A stretch of DNA of 41,060 bases, from assembly GCF_001612845.1 (NCBI RefSeq), contig NZ_BDBF01000060.1, forward strand, positions 1 through 41,060. The letters run 5' to 3'. Position numbers and translations under genes: made by a program. This DNA comes from Nocardia elegans NBRC 108235 (lineage in GTDB: Bacteria; Actinomycetota; Actinomycetes; Mycobacteriales; Mycobacteriaceae). Shown here piece by piece: positions 15,727-24,768 of the stretch. The notes beneath the pieces are model-generated. The model made no database searches. It saw nothing but the letters and a program-made list of their open reading frames with translations, and was not told the origin of the DNA. Numbering within the stretch: position 1 is the first letter of the stretch; the number at the start of each line of letters is the position of its first letter.

Positions 15727-16980
15727 TCACTCGCGGCGCGGCGACCCGAACAGCACGACCTCCATCAGGGCCATGACGCGCTCGGGCGGGCAGAGGTTCT
15801 CGTCGTCGCCGAAGACCCGGCCCAGATCCACCACGAGCCCGAATCCGGCCTGCACCAGAATGCGCGCCTGCGCCTCGGACAGTTCCGGCCGCACCGCGAC
15901 CAGCAGTTTCACCCATTCGGCCACGATCAGCCGCTGAATATTGCGCAGCACCGTGCGTTCCTCGGGCGGAACGTGGCTGAACTCGGCGTAATAGACGAAG
16001 GTCAATTCGCGTTCTTCGAACGACCCGGTGACATACAGGTCGATCAGCTTCGACAGTGCCTCGGCGGGAGATTTCGACGAGGCCGTGGCCGGGCCGATCG
16101 CGCCCGACACCCGATCCGCCGCCCGCCGGAACGCGGCCGCGAGCAGATCGCTCTTGCTGCGGTAATACCGGTAGACGGCCGAGGCCGCGGACAGATCCGC
16201 GGCCGTGGCGATATCCTCCACGCTCACATTGGGATAGCCGCGCTGATGAAACAGCTCCACCGATTTCTTCAGCAGCAGTTCGTGTTTGAACGACTGCGGT
16301 ATCTCCACCGACCGCGGTGTGGCCACCGCCGGCGCGGCGTCCGGTAGCTCCGCGCCGATGATCGCCCATGCGGCCGAATTGAGCACGGCGGTAAGCGATT
16401 TCACCGGAAGCGTGGCGTGGTGGTCGCCGATGCTGCTGACGATGCTGAGCAGCGCCACCGCGCGCACCAGCCGGTCGCGCCGGGGCAGTTCCGGGCGCAA
16501 TTCACCGAGCAGGTCGGCGAGGGCGCGGATCGAGGTGGTGAACTGCTCGTCCAGCGTCGCGCGATCGGTGTCGTCGAGATAGCGGCCCTCCCACCGCGCC
16601 AGCGTCACGGTCGGGCGATTGGCGATGGTCGCGGCGATCATGGCGTCGAGCACGCCGGCCAGCCGCTGCCGCGCCGGAAGGTCCGCGGCCTCCGGATCCA
16701 CCGTGGTCGATTCCACCGTCAGCGCGCCGAGACGCAGCAGTTCCTCCCGGAACAGCGCGTACTTGCTGGGATAGTGCCGGTACAGGGCCGCCGAGGAAAT
16801 GCCGAGGCGGGAGGCGATGTCCTCCATGCTGACCCCGTGATAGCCCAGCGAGCCGAACGCCGCCGCCGAGGTCGCGGCGATCTGGGCACGCCGATTCTTC
16901 GGGCGACGGCGAATCACCCGCTCCTGTGGCTTTGTTGCCGGCTGTTCTGCGGGGCTCGCGGTGCCGCGCTCTACGCTCAC
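15727..16980 (-). CDS. Tandem TetR-family regulator (two fused TetR units)
   Basis: This 417-residue protein contains two complete TetR-type DNA-binding domains. The first is at about residues 29-75 (MEDIASRLGISSAALYRHYPSK), the second at about 235-285 (VEDIATAADLSAASAVYRYY). Each is followed by its own helical ligand/dimer region. A normal TetR protein has about 200 residues and one such unit, so this is a head-to-tail fusion that could act as a single-chain dimer or bind two half-sites of different sequence. The start is uncertain: GTG 16980 gives a normal short N-terminus, whereas the frame stays open to 17232 but upstream codons look non-coding. The target is unknown; candidate sites lie in the upstream intergenic region. 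Confidence 0.85.
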   Translation of the reverse strand: MSVERGTASPAEQPATKPQERVIRRRPKNRRAQIAATSAAAFGSLGYHGVSMEDIASRLGISSAALYRHYPSKYALFREELLRLGALTVESTTVDPEAADLPARQRLAGVLDAMIAATIANRPTVTLARWEGRYLDDTDRATLDEQFTTSIRALADLLGELRPELPRRDRLVRAVALLSIVSSIGDHHATLPVKSLTAVLNSAAWAIIGAELPDAAPAVATPRSVEIPQSFKHELLLKKSVELFHQRGYPNVSVEDIATAADLSAASAVYRYYRSKSDLLAAAFRRAADRVSGAIGPATASSKSPAEALSKLIDLYVTGSFEERELTFVYYAEFSHVPPEERTVLRNIQRLIVAEWVKLLVAVRPELSEAQARILVQAGFGLVVDLGRVFGDDENLCPPERVMALMEVVLFGSPRRE

Positions 16981-17422
16981 GGTTCCGGCCTGTCTGTGGT
17001 GCGGCGGCACTCCTCGGCACTCATGAATGCCATGGTAGTCACCGGATGATTTCCGGCTGCCCGGTGTTACCGCCGGTTCCGGGAGACCTGCGGGGGATCG
17101 CCGCGGTGGCGAAGGCCGAGCCCGGGCCGGGTCTCGACAATTGTGTCCTATCGCCGCCGGCACCCGGGCCACCGGGGTGTCCCGGTGCGAATGAAAAGCA
17201 TTCTGTCGCAAGCAAATACCGACCGGATTCATCTTTTCTCGGATACCACCCAGCTTGGGCGAACGACCAGATCGCTTGCTCGTATCGAAATAGCATCGTT
17301 TCGACTCTCGTCACTGGCAGCGGGTGCCCGCCGCGCCGTACGCTGCGCTGGCACTCGGCACCGATCCGGCATCCCCGCCGGTCGGGAATTCATCCGACAC
17401 CGCGGTAGCGAAGGGACTCTCG
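16981..17422. promoter_or_regulatory. Divergent intergenic region with three inverted repeats
   Basis: No convincing gene lies between the divergent tandem TetR and SRPBCC genes. Visible structures are a perfect 7-bp hairpin CACCGGG-GTGT-CCCGGTG (17170-17187), GAATG-5-CATTC (17189-17203) and TCGAAA-8-TTTCGA (17285-17304). The last lies in a locally AT-richer stretch and is the most operator-like. Binding by the tandem TetR protein is plausible but unproven. Confidence 0.45.
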
Positions 17423-17866
17423 ATGCGCACGCTGGACCTGGAACGGATCATCCGGGCACCCCGCGCCGACGTCTTCGACTGGATCACCGACGCCACCAAC
17501 TACCAGCGCGTTCCGGCGATCCGGCGGGTCACTCCGGTCCGTCCGGGCAATGTCTCCGAACACGGGGTCGGGGCGGTGCGGCTGCTGGTGACGCCGCTGC
17601 TGCGGCTGACCGAGGAGGTCGTCGACTACGACCCGCCGCGACTGTTTCGTTATCGCATATTGAAATCGCTTCCGCCGCTGCGTCGTCAGGACGGAACCGT
17701 GACCTTCGACGACCATCCGTCCGGCACCCGGGTGCGCTGGCACTCCCAATTCGAGGTCGCCACACCACTTTTCGCCGCCGCCTGGACCCTCGCGCTGATC
17801 CCCGCCGTCTATCTGGGCGTCAGCGCGGTCCTCTCGACCGCCGAGGCCGAACTCCGTCGCGACTAG
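17423..17866 (+). CDS. SRPBCC-family protein (polyketide cyclase/dehydrase-like)
   Basis: A 147-residue protein of the START/SRPBCC fold: the opening strand with IIRAPRADVFDWITDATNYQ (residues 9-28), a middle part with LTEEVVDYDPPRLFRYRI, and a closing amphipathic helix near the C-terminus. Members bind lipids or polycyclic ligands, and most actinobacterial ones have no assigned reaction. The C-terminal AAAWTLALIPAVYLGVSA stretch is hydrophobic enough to touch a membrane. The ATG at 17423 has AAGGGA about 7 nt upstream. It is transcribed divergently from the tandem TetR regulator, which may control it. Confidence 0.82.
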   Translation: MRTLDLERIIRAPRADVFDWITDATNYQRVPAIRRVTPVRPGNVSEHGVGAVRLLVTPLLRLTEEVVDYDPPRLFRYRILKSLPPLRRQDGTVTFDDHPSGTRVRWHSQFEVATPLFAAAWTLALIPAVYLGVSAVLSTAEAELRRD

Positions 17867-17889
17867 GCCGCGCCGGCTCGGGCCGCGGC
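17867..17889. terminator. Short GC hairpin between convergent genes
   Basis: GCCGCG (17867-17872) pairs with CGCGGC (17884-17889) across an 11-nt loop, filling the 25-bp gap between the convergent SRPBCC and TetR genes. It could end transcription from both sides, but the stem is short and has no T-tract. Confidence 0.35.
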
Positions 17890-17891
17890 TC

Positions 17892-18485
17892 TCAGCTCAG
17901 CGCGGCCCAGGCCATCTCGCGCAGAATGGGCCGGGCCCGTCCGGCCAGCGTGGGGGAGGCGCTGTGCGGCGTGGAGTTGATCAGGCCGAAGGTGGCGTGC
18001 GCCTTGACCCGCGCGGCGGTCTCGTCCAGTTCCGGGTGCAGGCCGCGCAGCACCCCGACCCAGATCTCCACGTACTGCCGCTGCAGGCGGCGCACCTGCC
18101 GCCGCGCGGATTCGGGCAGGCTTTCCAGGTCCCGATCCTGAATACGGATGAGTTCGGGCTCGCCGAGGGCGAAGTCGAGATGAAACTCGATCAATCCGGC
18201 CAGTGCCGTGCGCGGGGATTCGGCCTGTTCGGCGACGGCCTTGCCGCCCTCGAACAACCGGGTGCTGATTCCGACCAGCAATTCGACCAGGACGGCTTCC
18301 TTGTTGGGGAAGTGCCGGTAGACCGCCGGCCCGCTGATACCGGCCGCCGCGCCGAGGTCGTCGAGCCGCACCCCGGGGAAGCCGCGGTCGGCGATGAGCC
18401 GCGCCCCGGCCTCCAGTAATTGTTGCCGCCGCTGCGCCTTGAGCTGCTCCCGGCGCGTGGGAGCGAGGGCCTCACTGCTGCTCAT
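17892..18485 (-). CDS. TetR-family regulator of the acyl-CoA catabolic operon
   Basis: A 197-residue TetR-family protein with its helix-turn-helix at about residues 14-60 (LDDLGAAAGISGPAVYRHF) and a helical ligand domain behind it. It is divergent from accD-accA-fadE, exactly as the TetR gene Rv2506 is beside accD1-accA1 in Mycobacterium tuberculosis. It probably represses the operon and is released by a branched-chain acyl-CoA or a related intermediate. ATG 18485 is chosen because AGGAG stands 5 nt upstream, whereas a longer start at 18536 would add 17 Pro/Arg-rich residues. The likely operator is the palindrome at 18554-18572. Confidence 0.9.
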   Translation of the reverse strand: MSSSEALAPTRREQLKAQRRQQLLEAGARLIADRGFPGVRLDDLGAAAGISGPAVYRHFPNKEAVLVELLVGISTRLFEGGKAVAEQAESPRTALAGLIEFHLDFALGEPELIRIQDRDLESLPESARRQVRRLQRQYVEIWVGVLRGLHPELDETAARVKAHATFGLINSTPHSASPTLAGRARPILREMAWAALS

Positions 18486-18553
18486 CGGGCTCCTCTCCGC
18501 AGGTCGGCGGCGGTCGGCAGGTCCGGTTTCCGGCACGCCTGGACATTTCAGTT

Positions 18554-18572
18554 AACGAAGATTATCTTAGTT
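18554..18572. promoter_or_regulatory. 19-bp near-perfect palindrome, probable TetR operator
   Basis: AACGAAGAT-T-ATCTTAGTT is a 9-1-9 inverted repeat with a single mismatched pair, in the 127-bp divergent region between the TetR gene and accD. It lies in the only AT-rich patch of that region and includes a -10-like TTATCT. Size and position fit a TetR dimer site controlling both directions. Confidence 0.75.
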
Positions 18573-18612
18573 TCCAGTTATTGGCCACTAACCGAATGGG
18601 CAGGATGGCGTG

Positions 18613-20190
<1,578 letters not shown>

Positions 20191-20195
20191 TCACC

Positions 20196-22283
20196 ATGCT
20201 GAACAAATCTCACCCGGTGCCCTTCGACACCGTGCTCGTCGCCAACCGCGGCGAGATCGCCGTGCGTGTGATCCGCACGTTGCGCGCCATGGGTATTCGC
20301 TCGGTGGCGGTCTACAGCGACGCCGATGTCGCCGCCCGGCACGTGGCCGAGGCCGATGTCGCGGTGCGGCTGGGTCCGGCCCCGGCGCGGCAGAGCTATC
20401 TCGATATCGATCGGGTGGTCGACGCGGCCGTGCGCTCCGGTGCGCAAGCCGTCCATCCGGGTTACGGCTTCCTGTCGGAGAATTCGGCGTTCGCCGCCGC
20501 GCTGGAGAAGGCCGGCATCGTCTTCCTCGGTCCGCCCGTGCGGGCGATCGAGATCATGGGTGACAAGATCGCGGCCAAGACCGCGGTCGCCGACTTCGGG
20601 GTGCCGGTCGTGCCCGGAATCGCCCGGCCCGGTCTCACCGACGACGAATTGGTCTCGGCCGCAACCGAAATCGGCTATCCGGTGCTGGTCAAGCCGTCGG
20701 CGGGCGGCGGCGGCAAGGGGATGCGCCGGGTCGACGATCCCGCCGATCTGCCCGCGGCGCTGGTGAGCGCGCGCCGGGAGGCCGCCGCGGCGTTCGGCGA
20801 CGACACGTTGTTCCTGGAGCGGTTCGTCGCCACACCGCGGCATATCGAGGTGCAGATCCTCGCCGACCAATTCGGCAACGTGCTGCATCTGGGCGAGCGG
20901 GAATGCAGCCTGCAGCGCCGACATCAGAAGGTCGTCGAGGAGGCGCCCTCGCCGTTGCTGGACCCGCAGACGCGGGCCCGGATCGGCGCCGCCGCCTGCA
21001 ACACCGCTCGCAGCGTCGACTACGTGGGCGCGGGCACCGTCGAATTCATCGTCTCCGCCGACCGGCCGGACGAGTTCTTCTTCATGGAGATGAACACCCG
21101 GCTGCAGGTCGAACATCCGGTGACCGAACTGGTGACCGGGGTCGATCTGGTGGAATGCCAGGTCCGCGTGGCGGCCGGGCAGAAGATCGTCGCCGAACAG
21201 GACGATATCCAGCTCACCGGTCACGCCGTCGAGGCTCGCGTCTACGCCGAGGATCCCGGCCGCGACTTCCTGCCCACCGGCGGAACCGTGCTGGCGCTGG
21301 CCGAGCCGCAGGGGCCGGGCGTGCGGGTGGATTCCGGGCTGCGCACCGGCAGTGTGATCGGCAGCGACTACGACCCGATGCTGTCGAAGGTGATCGCGCA
21401 CGGCCCCGATCGCGCGACCGCGATCGCCCGGCTCGACCAGGCACTGGCCGACACCCAGGTGCTCGGCGTGCGGACCAACACCGACTTCCTGCGCTTCCTG
21501 CTGGCCGACCCCGATGTGCTGCGCGGTGATCTCGACACCGGGCTGCTGGACCGGCGCGCCGGGGACTTCCGCCCCGCACCGGTCACCGACGACCAGTTCG
21601 TCGCGGCGGCGGTGGCGCGGTGGCTGCGGGCGTGGCCGGATGCGCCGCGCGGTCCGTGGGACATCCCGAACGGCTGGCGCGTCGGCACCGCCGCGCCCAC
21701 GGTGTTGCGGCTCGAGGGCGGCGACCGCGTCGTGCACGTGGCGATCACGGGCACCCCGGCCGACGCGTGGGTGGCGGTCGACGCCGGGCAGCCGCGCTCG
21801 CTGACCGCCGCGCGCGACGACGCGGTGCTGACGATCGACCTCGACGGTATCCGGCTGCGCTACCGGGTCGCCGAACACGGCGGCCCGATCTGGGTGGCCG
21901 GCGCCGACGGCGTCGCGGCGGTGCGCGAGGTGGCCGAACCGAGTTTGCGCGGTGGCGACGAACAGCTCACCGATGCCGAAATACTCAGCCCCATGCCGGG
22001 TTCGGTGATCGCGGTGCACGTGGCCCCGGGCGCCGAGGTGGCCGCCGGCACCCCGGTGGTGGTGGTCGAGGCGATGAAGATGGAACACACCCTGACCGCG
22101 CCGGTCGCCGGAAAGGTGGAGCTGCTGGTCGCGACGGGCGACCAGGTGCAGGTCGAACAGGTCCTGGCGCGGATCGCCGCCGAGCCCGTCGTGGACACCG
22201 AGGTATCGGACACCGAGGAATCGGACAGCGAGGAATCGGACAGCGAGCAGGCGGACACCGAGCAGAAAGAGGCACAGGCATGA
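20196..22283 (+). CDS. accA1: Acyl-CoA carboxylase alpha subunit (biotin carboxylase + BCCP)
   Basis: A 695-residue alpha subunit: an N-terminal biotin carboxylase domain (VLVANRGEIAVRVIRT, the ATP-grasp loop GGGGKGMR and the EMNTRLQVEHPVTE segment), a linker domain, and a C-terminal biotin carrier with VEAMKMEH (biotinylated Lys628). It carboxylates its own biotin with ATP and bicarbonate and passes the group to AccD1. ATG 20196 lies 5 nt after the accD stop; GTG 20187, overlapping that stop, is an alternative adding three residues. The stop overlaps the ATG of fadE by 4 nt. Unusually, the protein runs on after the carrier domain into an acidic repeat tail (see 22194-22265). Confidence 0.95.
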   Translation: MLNKSHPVPFDTVLVANRGEIAVRVIRTLRAMGIRSVAVYSDADVAARHVAEADVAVRLGPAPARQSYLDIDRVVDAAVRSGAQAVHPGYGFLSENSAFAAALEKAGIVFLGPPVRAIEIMGDKIAAKTAVADFGVPVVPGIARPGLTDDELVSAATEIGYPVLVKPSAGGGGKGMRRVDDPADLPAALVSARREAAAAFGDDTLFLERFVATPRHIEVQILADQFGNVLHLGERECSLQRRHQKVVEEAPSPLLDPQTRARIGAAACNTARSVDYVGAGTVEFIVSADRPDEFFFMEMNTRLQVEHPVTELVTGVDLVECQVRVAAGQKIVAEQDDIQLTGHAVEARVYAEDPGRDFLPTGGTVLALAEPQGPGVRVDSGLRTGSVIGSDYDPMLSKVIAHGPDRATAIARLDQALADTQVLGVRTNTDFLRFLLADPDVLRGDLDTGLLDRRAGDFRPAPVTDDQFVAAAVARWLRAWPDAPRGPWDIPNGWRVGTAAPTVLRLEGGDRVVHVAITGTPADAWVAVDAGQPRSLTAARDDAVLTIDLDGIRLRYRVAEHGGPIWVAGADGVAAVREVAEPSLRGGDEQLTDAEILSPMPGSVIAVHVAPGAEVAAGTPVVVVEAMKMEHTLTAPVAGKVELLVATGDQVQVEQVLARIAAEPVVDTEVSDTEESDSEESDSEQADTEQKEAQA
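22194..22265 (+). repeat. 15-bp repeats coding an acidic tail on AccA
   Basis: Units at 22194, 22209, 22224 and 22239 plus a partial unit at 22254 follow the pattern GAC-A[C/G]C-GAG-GAA-TCG. They encode DTEVS, DTEES, DSEES, DSEQA and DTEQ. The result is a disordered, strongly acidic extension after the biotin carrier domain, where family members normally end. The near-identical units suggest slippage expansion. Confidence 0.85.
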
Positions 22284-23440
22284 GCGATTTCCTGTCGACC
22301 GGCACGCTGCCGGAGGAGTACCGAGAGCTGGCGCTGACCGTTCGCGATTTCGCGAATCAGGTCGTCGCGCCGGTGGCGGCGAAACACGATGCGGCCCATA
22401 CCTTCCCGTACGAGGTCGTATCCGGCATGGCGGATATGGGTCTGTTCGGCCTGCCGTTCCCGGAGGAGTACGGCGGTATGGGCGGCGACTACTTCGCGCT
22501 GTGCCTGGCGCTCGAGGAACTCGGCAAGATCGACCAGAGCGTGGCGATCACGCTCGAGGCCGGGGTGTCGCTGGGCGCCATGCCGATCTACCGGTTCGGC
22601 AACGAGGCGCAGAAGCAGGAGTGGTTGCCGCAGTTGACCTCCGGACGCGCCCTCGCGGGTTTCGGTCTCACCGAACCCGGTGCGGGCAGCGATGCCGGCG
22701 GCACCCGGACCACCGCCGTCCGCGACGGCGACGACTGGATCATCAACGGCAGCAAGCAGTTCATCACCAATTCGGGCACCGATATCACCCGGCTGGTGAC
22801 CGTGACCGCGGTGACCGGTGAGTCGGAGGGCAAGAAGGAGATCTCCACCATCCTGGTGCCGACCGACACCCCCGGCTTCGTCGCCGAACCGGCCTACAAC
22901 AAGGTCGGCTGGCATGCCTCGGACACCCATCCGCTGAGCTTCACCGACGTCCGGGTGCCGCAGTCGAATCTGCTCGGTGAACTCGGCCGCGGCTACGCCA
23001 ACTTCCTGCGGATCCTGGACGAGGGCCGGATCGCGATCGCGGCGCTGTCGGTCGGCGCGGCACAGGGCTGTGTCGACGAGAGCGTGCGCTACGCCGGTGA
23101 GCGGGAGGCGTTCGGCCGCGCCATCGGCCGCAACCAGGCGGTGGCGTTCAAGATCGCCCGGATGGAGGCGCGGGCGCACGCCGCGCGCACCGCCTACTAC
23201 GATGCGGCGGCCCTGATGCTGGCGGGCAAGCCGTTCAAGAAGCAGGCCGCGATCGCGAAGCTGGTCGCCAGCGAGGCCGCGATGGACAACGCTCGCGATG
23301 CCACCCAGATTTTCGGCGGCTACGGCTTCATGAACGAATATGCTGTGGCCCGGCACTATCGCGATTCCAAGATTCTGGAAATCGGCGAGGGCACGACCGA
23401 GGTGCAGTTGATGCTGATCGGACGGGAGCTGGGACTGTGA
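22280..23440 (+). CDS. Acyl-CoA dehydrogenase, FadE19-like
   Basis: This 386-residue flavoprotein oxidises a short branched acyl-CoA to the enoyl-CoA. Typical parts are GFGLTEPGAGSDAGG (FAD/substrate loop), WIINGSKQFITN, and the C-terminal EIGEGTTEVQ. Glu370 stands where medium/short-chain dehydrogenases keep the catalytic base. True isovaleryl-CoA dehydrogenases have Gly there and a Glu in an earlier helix, where this protein has LDEGRIAIA. Substrate assignment (isovaleryl-CoA, or 2-methylbutyryl/isobutyryl-CoA) therefore rests on operon context. The ATG overlaps the accA stop (ATGA) and the stop overlaps the next GTG, so the genes are translationally coupled. Mycobacterial fadE19 has the same position. 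Confidence 0.92.
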   Translation: MSDFLSTGTLPEEYRELALTVRDFANQVVAPVAAKHDAAHTFPYEVVSGMADMGLFGLPFPEEYGGMGGDYFALCLALEELGKIDQSVAITLEAGVSLGAMPIYRFGNEAQKQEWLPQLTSGRALAGFGLTEPGAGSDAGGTRTTAVRDGDDWIINGSKQFITNSGTDITRLVTVTAVTGESEGKKEISTILVPTDTPGFVAEPAYNKVGWHASDTHPLSFTDVRVPQSNLLGELGRGYANFLRILDEGRIAIAALSVGAAQGCVDESVRYAGEREAFGRAIGRNQAVAFKIARMEARAHAARTAYYDAAALMLAGKPFKKQAAIAKLVASEAAMDNARDATQIFGGYGFMNEYAVARHYRDSKILEIGEGTTEVQLMLIGRELGL

Positions 23441-23934
23441 GCGAGCCGATGGAGCCGGTGCGCCGGGTGGTGCAGCGCGGGCTGTGGTTCGAGGAGCTGG
23501 AAATCGGTGTGCTGTACGAACATCGGCCCGGGCGCACCATCACCGAGGCGGACAACGTCGCGTTCACCACGCAGACGATGAATACCCAGGCGCTGCATCT
23601 GGACGCGGCCTTCGCCGACGGTCTGCCCCCGTTCAATCAGCGACTCGTCAATTCGATGCTCACGCTGTCGACGCTGGTCGGCCTGTCGGTGGCGCAGCTG
23701 ACGCAAGGCACCATCGTGGGCAATCTGGGCTTCTCGGAGGTCGCCTTCCCGAAGCCGATGTTCCACGGCGACACCCTGTACGCCGAAACCCTGGTGACCG
23801 CCAAGCGCGAGTCGAAAAGCCGTCCGGGCGAAGGGATCGCGACCTTCGCGCACACCGGGCGCAACCAGCACGGCGACGTGGTGGCCACCGCGGTCCGCAA
23901 AACCCTGATGCGGATGCGCCCGGACGGCGAGTAG
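23437..23934 (+). CDS. MaoC-like enoyl-CoA hydratase
   Basis: A 165-residue hotdog-fold protein of the MaoC family: GLWFEELEIGVLYEHRPGRT at the start, the ITEADNVAFTTQTMNTQALH motif (residues 35-54, carrying the usual acid/base region), then GNLGFSEVAFPKPMFHGDTL. It corresponds to Rv2499c, placed between fadE19 and citE in mycobacteria. There it is linked to hydration of 3-methylglutaconyl-CoA and of itaconyl-CoA. That role fits here, because no other hydratase is in the operon. GTG 23437 overlaps the fadE stop. Confidence 0.88.
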   Translation: MSEPMEPVRRVVQRGLWFEELEIGVLYEHRPGRTITEADNVAFTTQTMNTQALHLDAAFADGLPPFNQRLVNSMLTLSTLVGLSVAQLTQGTIVGNLGFSEVAFPKPMFHGDTLYAETLVTAKRESKSRPGEGIATFAHTGRNQHGDVVATAVRKTLMRMRPDGE

Positions 23935-23942
23935 GAGAGCGG

Positions 23943-24755
23943 ATGAACTGGGAACTCCCGGGCCCGGCCTGGCTGTTCTGCCCCGCCGACCGGGGCGAAC
24001 GCTACGAGAAGGCCGCCGCCGCGGCCGACGTCGTGATCATCGATCTGGAGGACGGCGTCGCGGCCGGGGACAAGGAGGCCGCGCGCGAGGTGCTGATGGC
24101 CACGCCGCTCGATCCGGAGCGGACGGTGGTCCGGGTCAACGCGGCCGGTACGCACGATTTCGACGCGGACCTGACCGCGCTGGCCTCGACCTCCTACCGT
24201 CGCGTCATGTTGCCGAAATGCGAATCAGCACAACAGCTCTCACTGCTGTCGGACTACGAGGTGCTCGCGCTGTTCGAATCGCCGCTCGGCGCGCTGCGCA
24301 CCGAAGAGGTCATGGCCGCGCCGAATGCGATCGCCTCGATGGCCGGGGCGGAGGATCTGGTCGCCGGACTCGGCGGCAATTCCAGCCGCCGCGCCGACGG
24401 CGGTTATCGCGATGTGGCCCGGCAGCTGCGCTCGACCGCGTTGCTGGCGGCGAAGGCGTACGGCAAGATCGCGCTCGACTCGGTGTACCTCGATATCGCC
24501 GACCTCGACGGGTTGCGCGCGGAATCCGACGAGGCGGTGGCGGTGGGCTACGACGTCAAGGTCGCCATCCATCCCAAGCAGCTCGCGGTGATCCGGGCCG
24601 CCTACGCGCCGGCGGACGAGGAAGTGGACTGGGCCCGCCGGGTGCTGGCGGAGGTGCCCAACAATCGCGGTGTGTTCAGTTTCGAGGGACGCATGGTGGA
24701 CGGCCCGGTGATCCGGCACGCCGAGCGCATTCTGCAGCGTGCCGGGGCCCGGTAG
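23943..24755 (+). CDS. citE: CitE-like beta-hydroxyacyl-CoA lyase
   Basis: A 270-residue TIM-barrel lyase of the HpcH/CitE family, acting on 3-hydroxy-3-methylglutaryl-CoA and/or citramalyl-CoA. It is a stand-alone CitE, not part of a citrate lyase complex: no citD or citF is present. Motifs are the N-terminal LFCPADRGERYEKA, VVIIDLEDGVA with the metal-binding acidic residues, a metal-site Glu in ALFESPLGA, and AIHPKQLAVIRAAY near the end. Its mycobacterial counterpart Rv2498c serves both leucine catabolism and itaconate breakdown. ATG 23943 follows GGAGAGCGG, and 8 nt separate it from the MaoC gene. Confidence 0.9.
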   Translation: MNWELPGPAWLFCPADRGERYEKAAAAADVVIIDLEDGVAAGDKEAAREVLMATPLDPERTVVRVNAAGTHDFDADLTALASTSYRRVMLPKCESAQQLSLLSDYEVLALFESPLGALRTEEVMAAPNAIASMAGAEDLVAGLGGNSSRRADGGYRDVARQLRSTALLAAKAYGKIALDSVYLDIADLDGLRAESDEAVAVGYDVKVAIHPKQLAVIRAAYAPADEEVDWARRVLAEVPNNRGVFSFEGRMVDGPVIRHAERILQRAGAR

Positions 24756-24768
24756 ACCTAGGAGAGTC

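Noticed and set aside
17041..17422. Short ORFs in the intergenic region upstream of the second SRPBCC gene
   Set aside because: Composition is irregular, there are no ribosome binding sites, and inverted repeats run through them.
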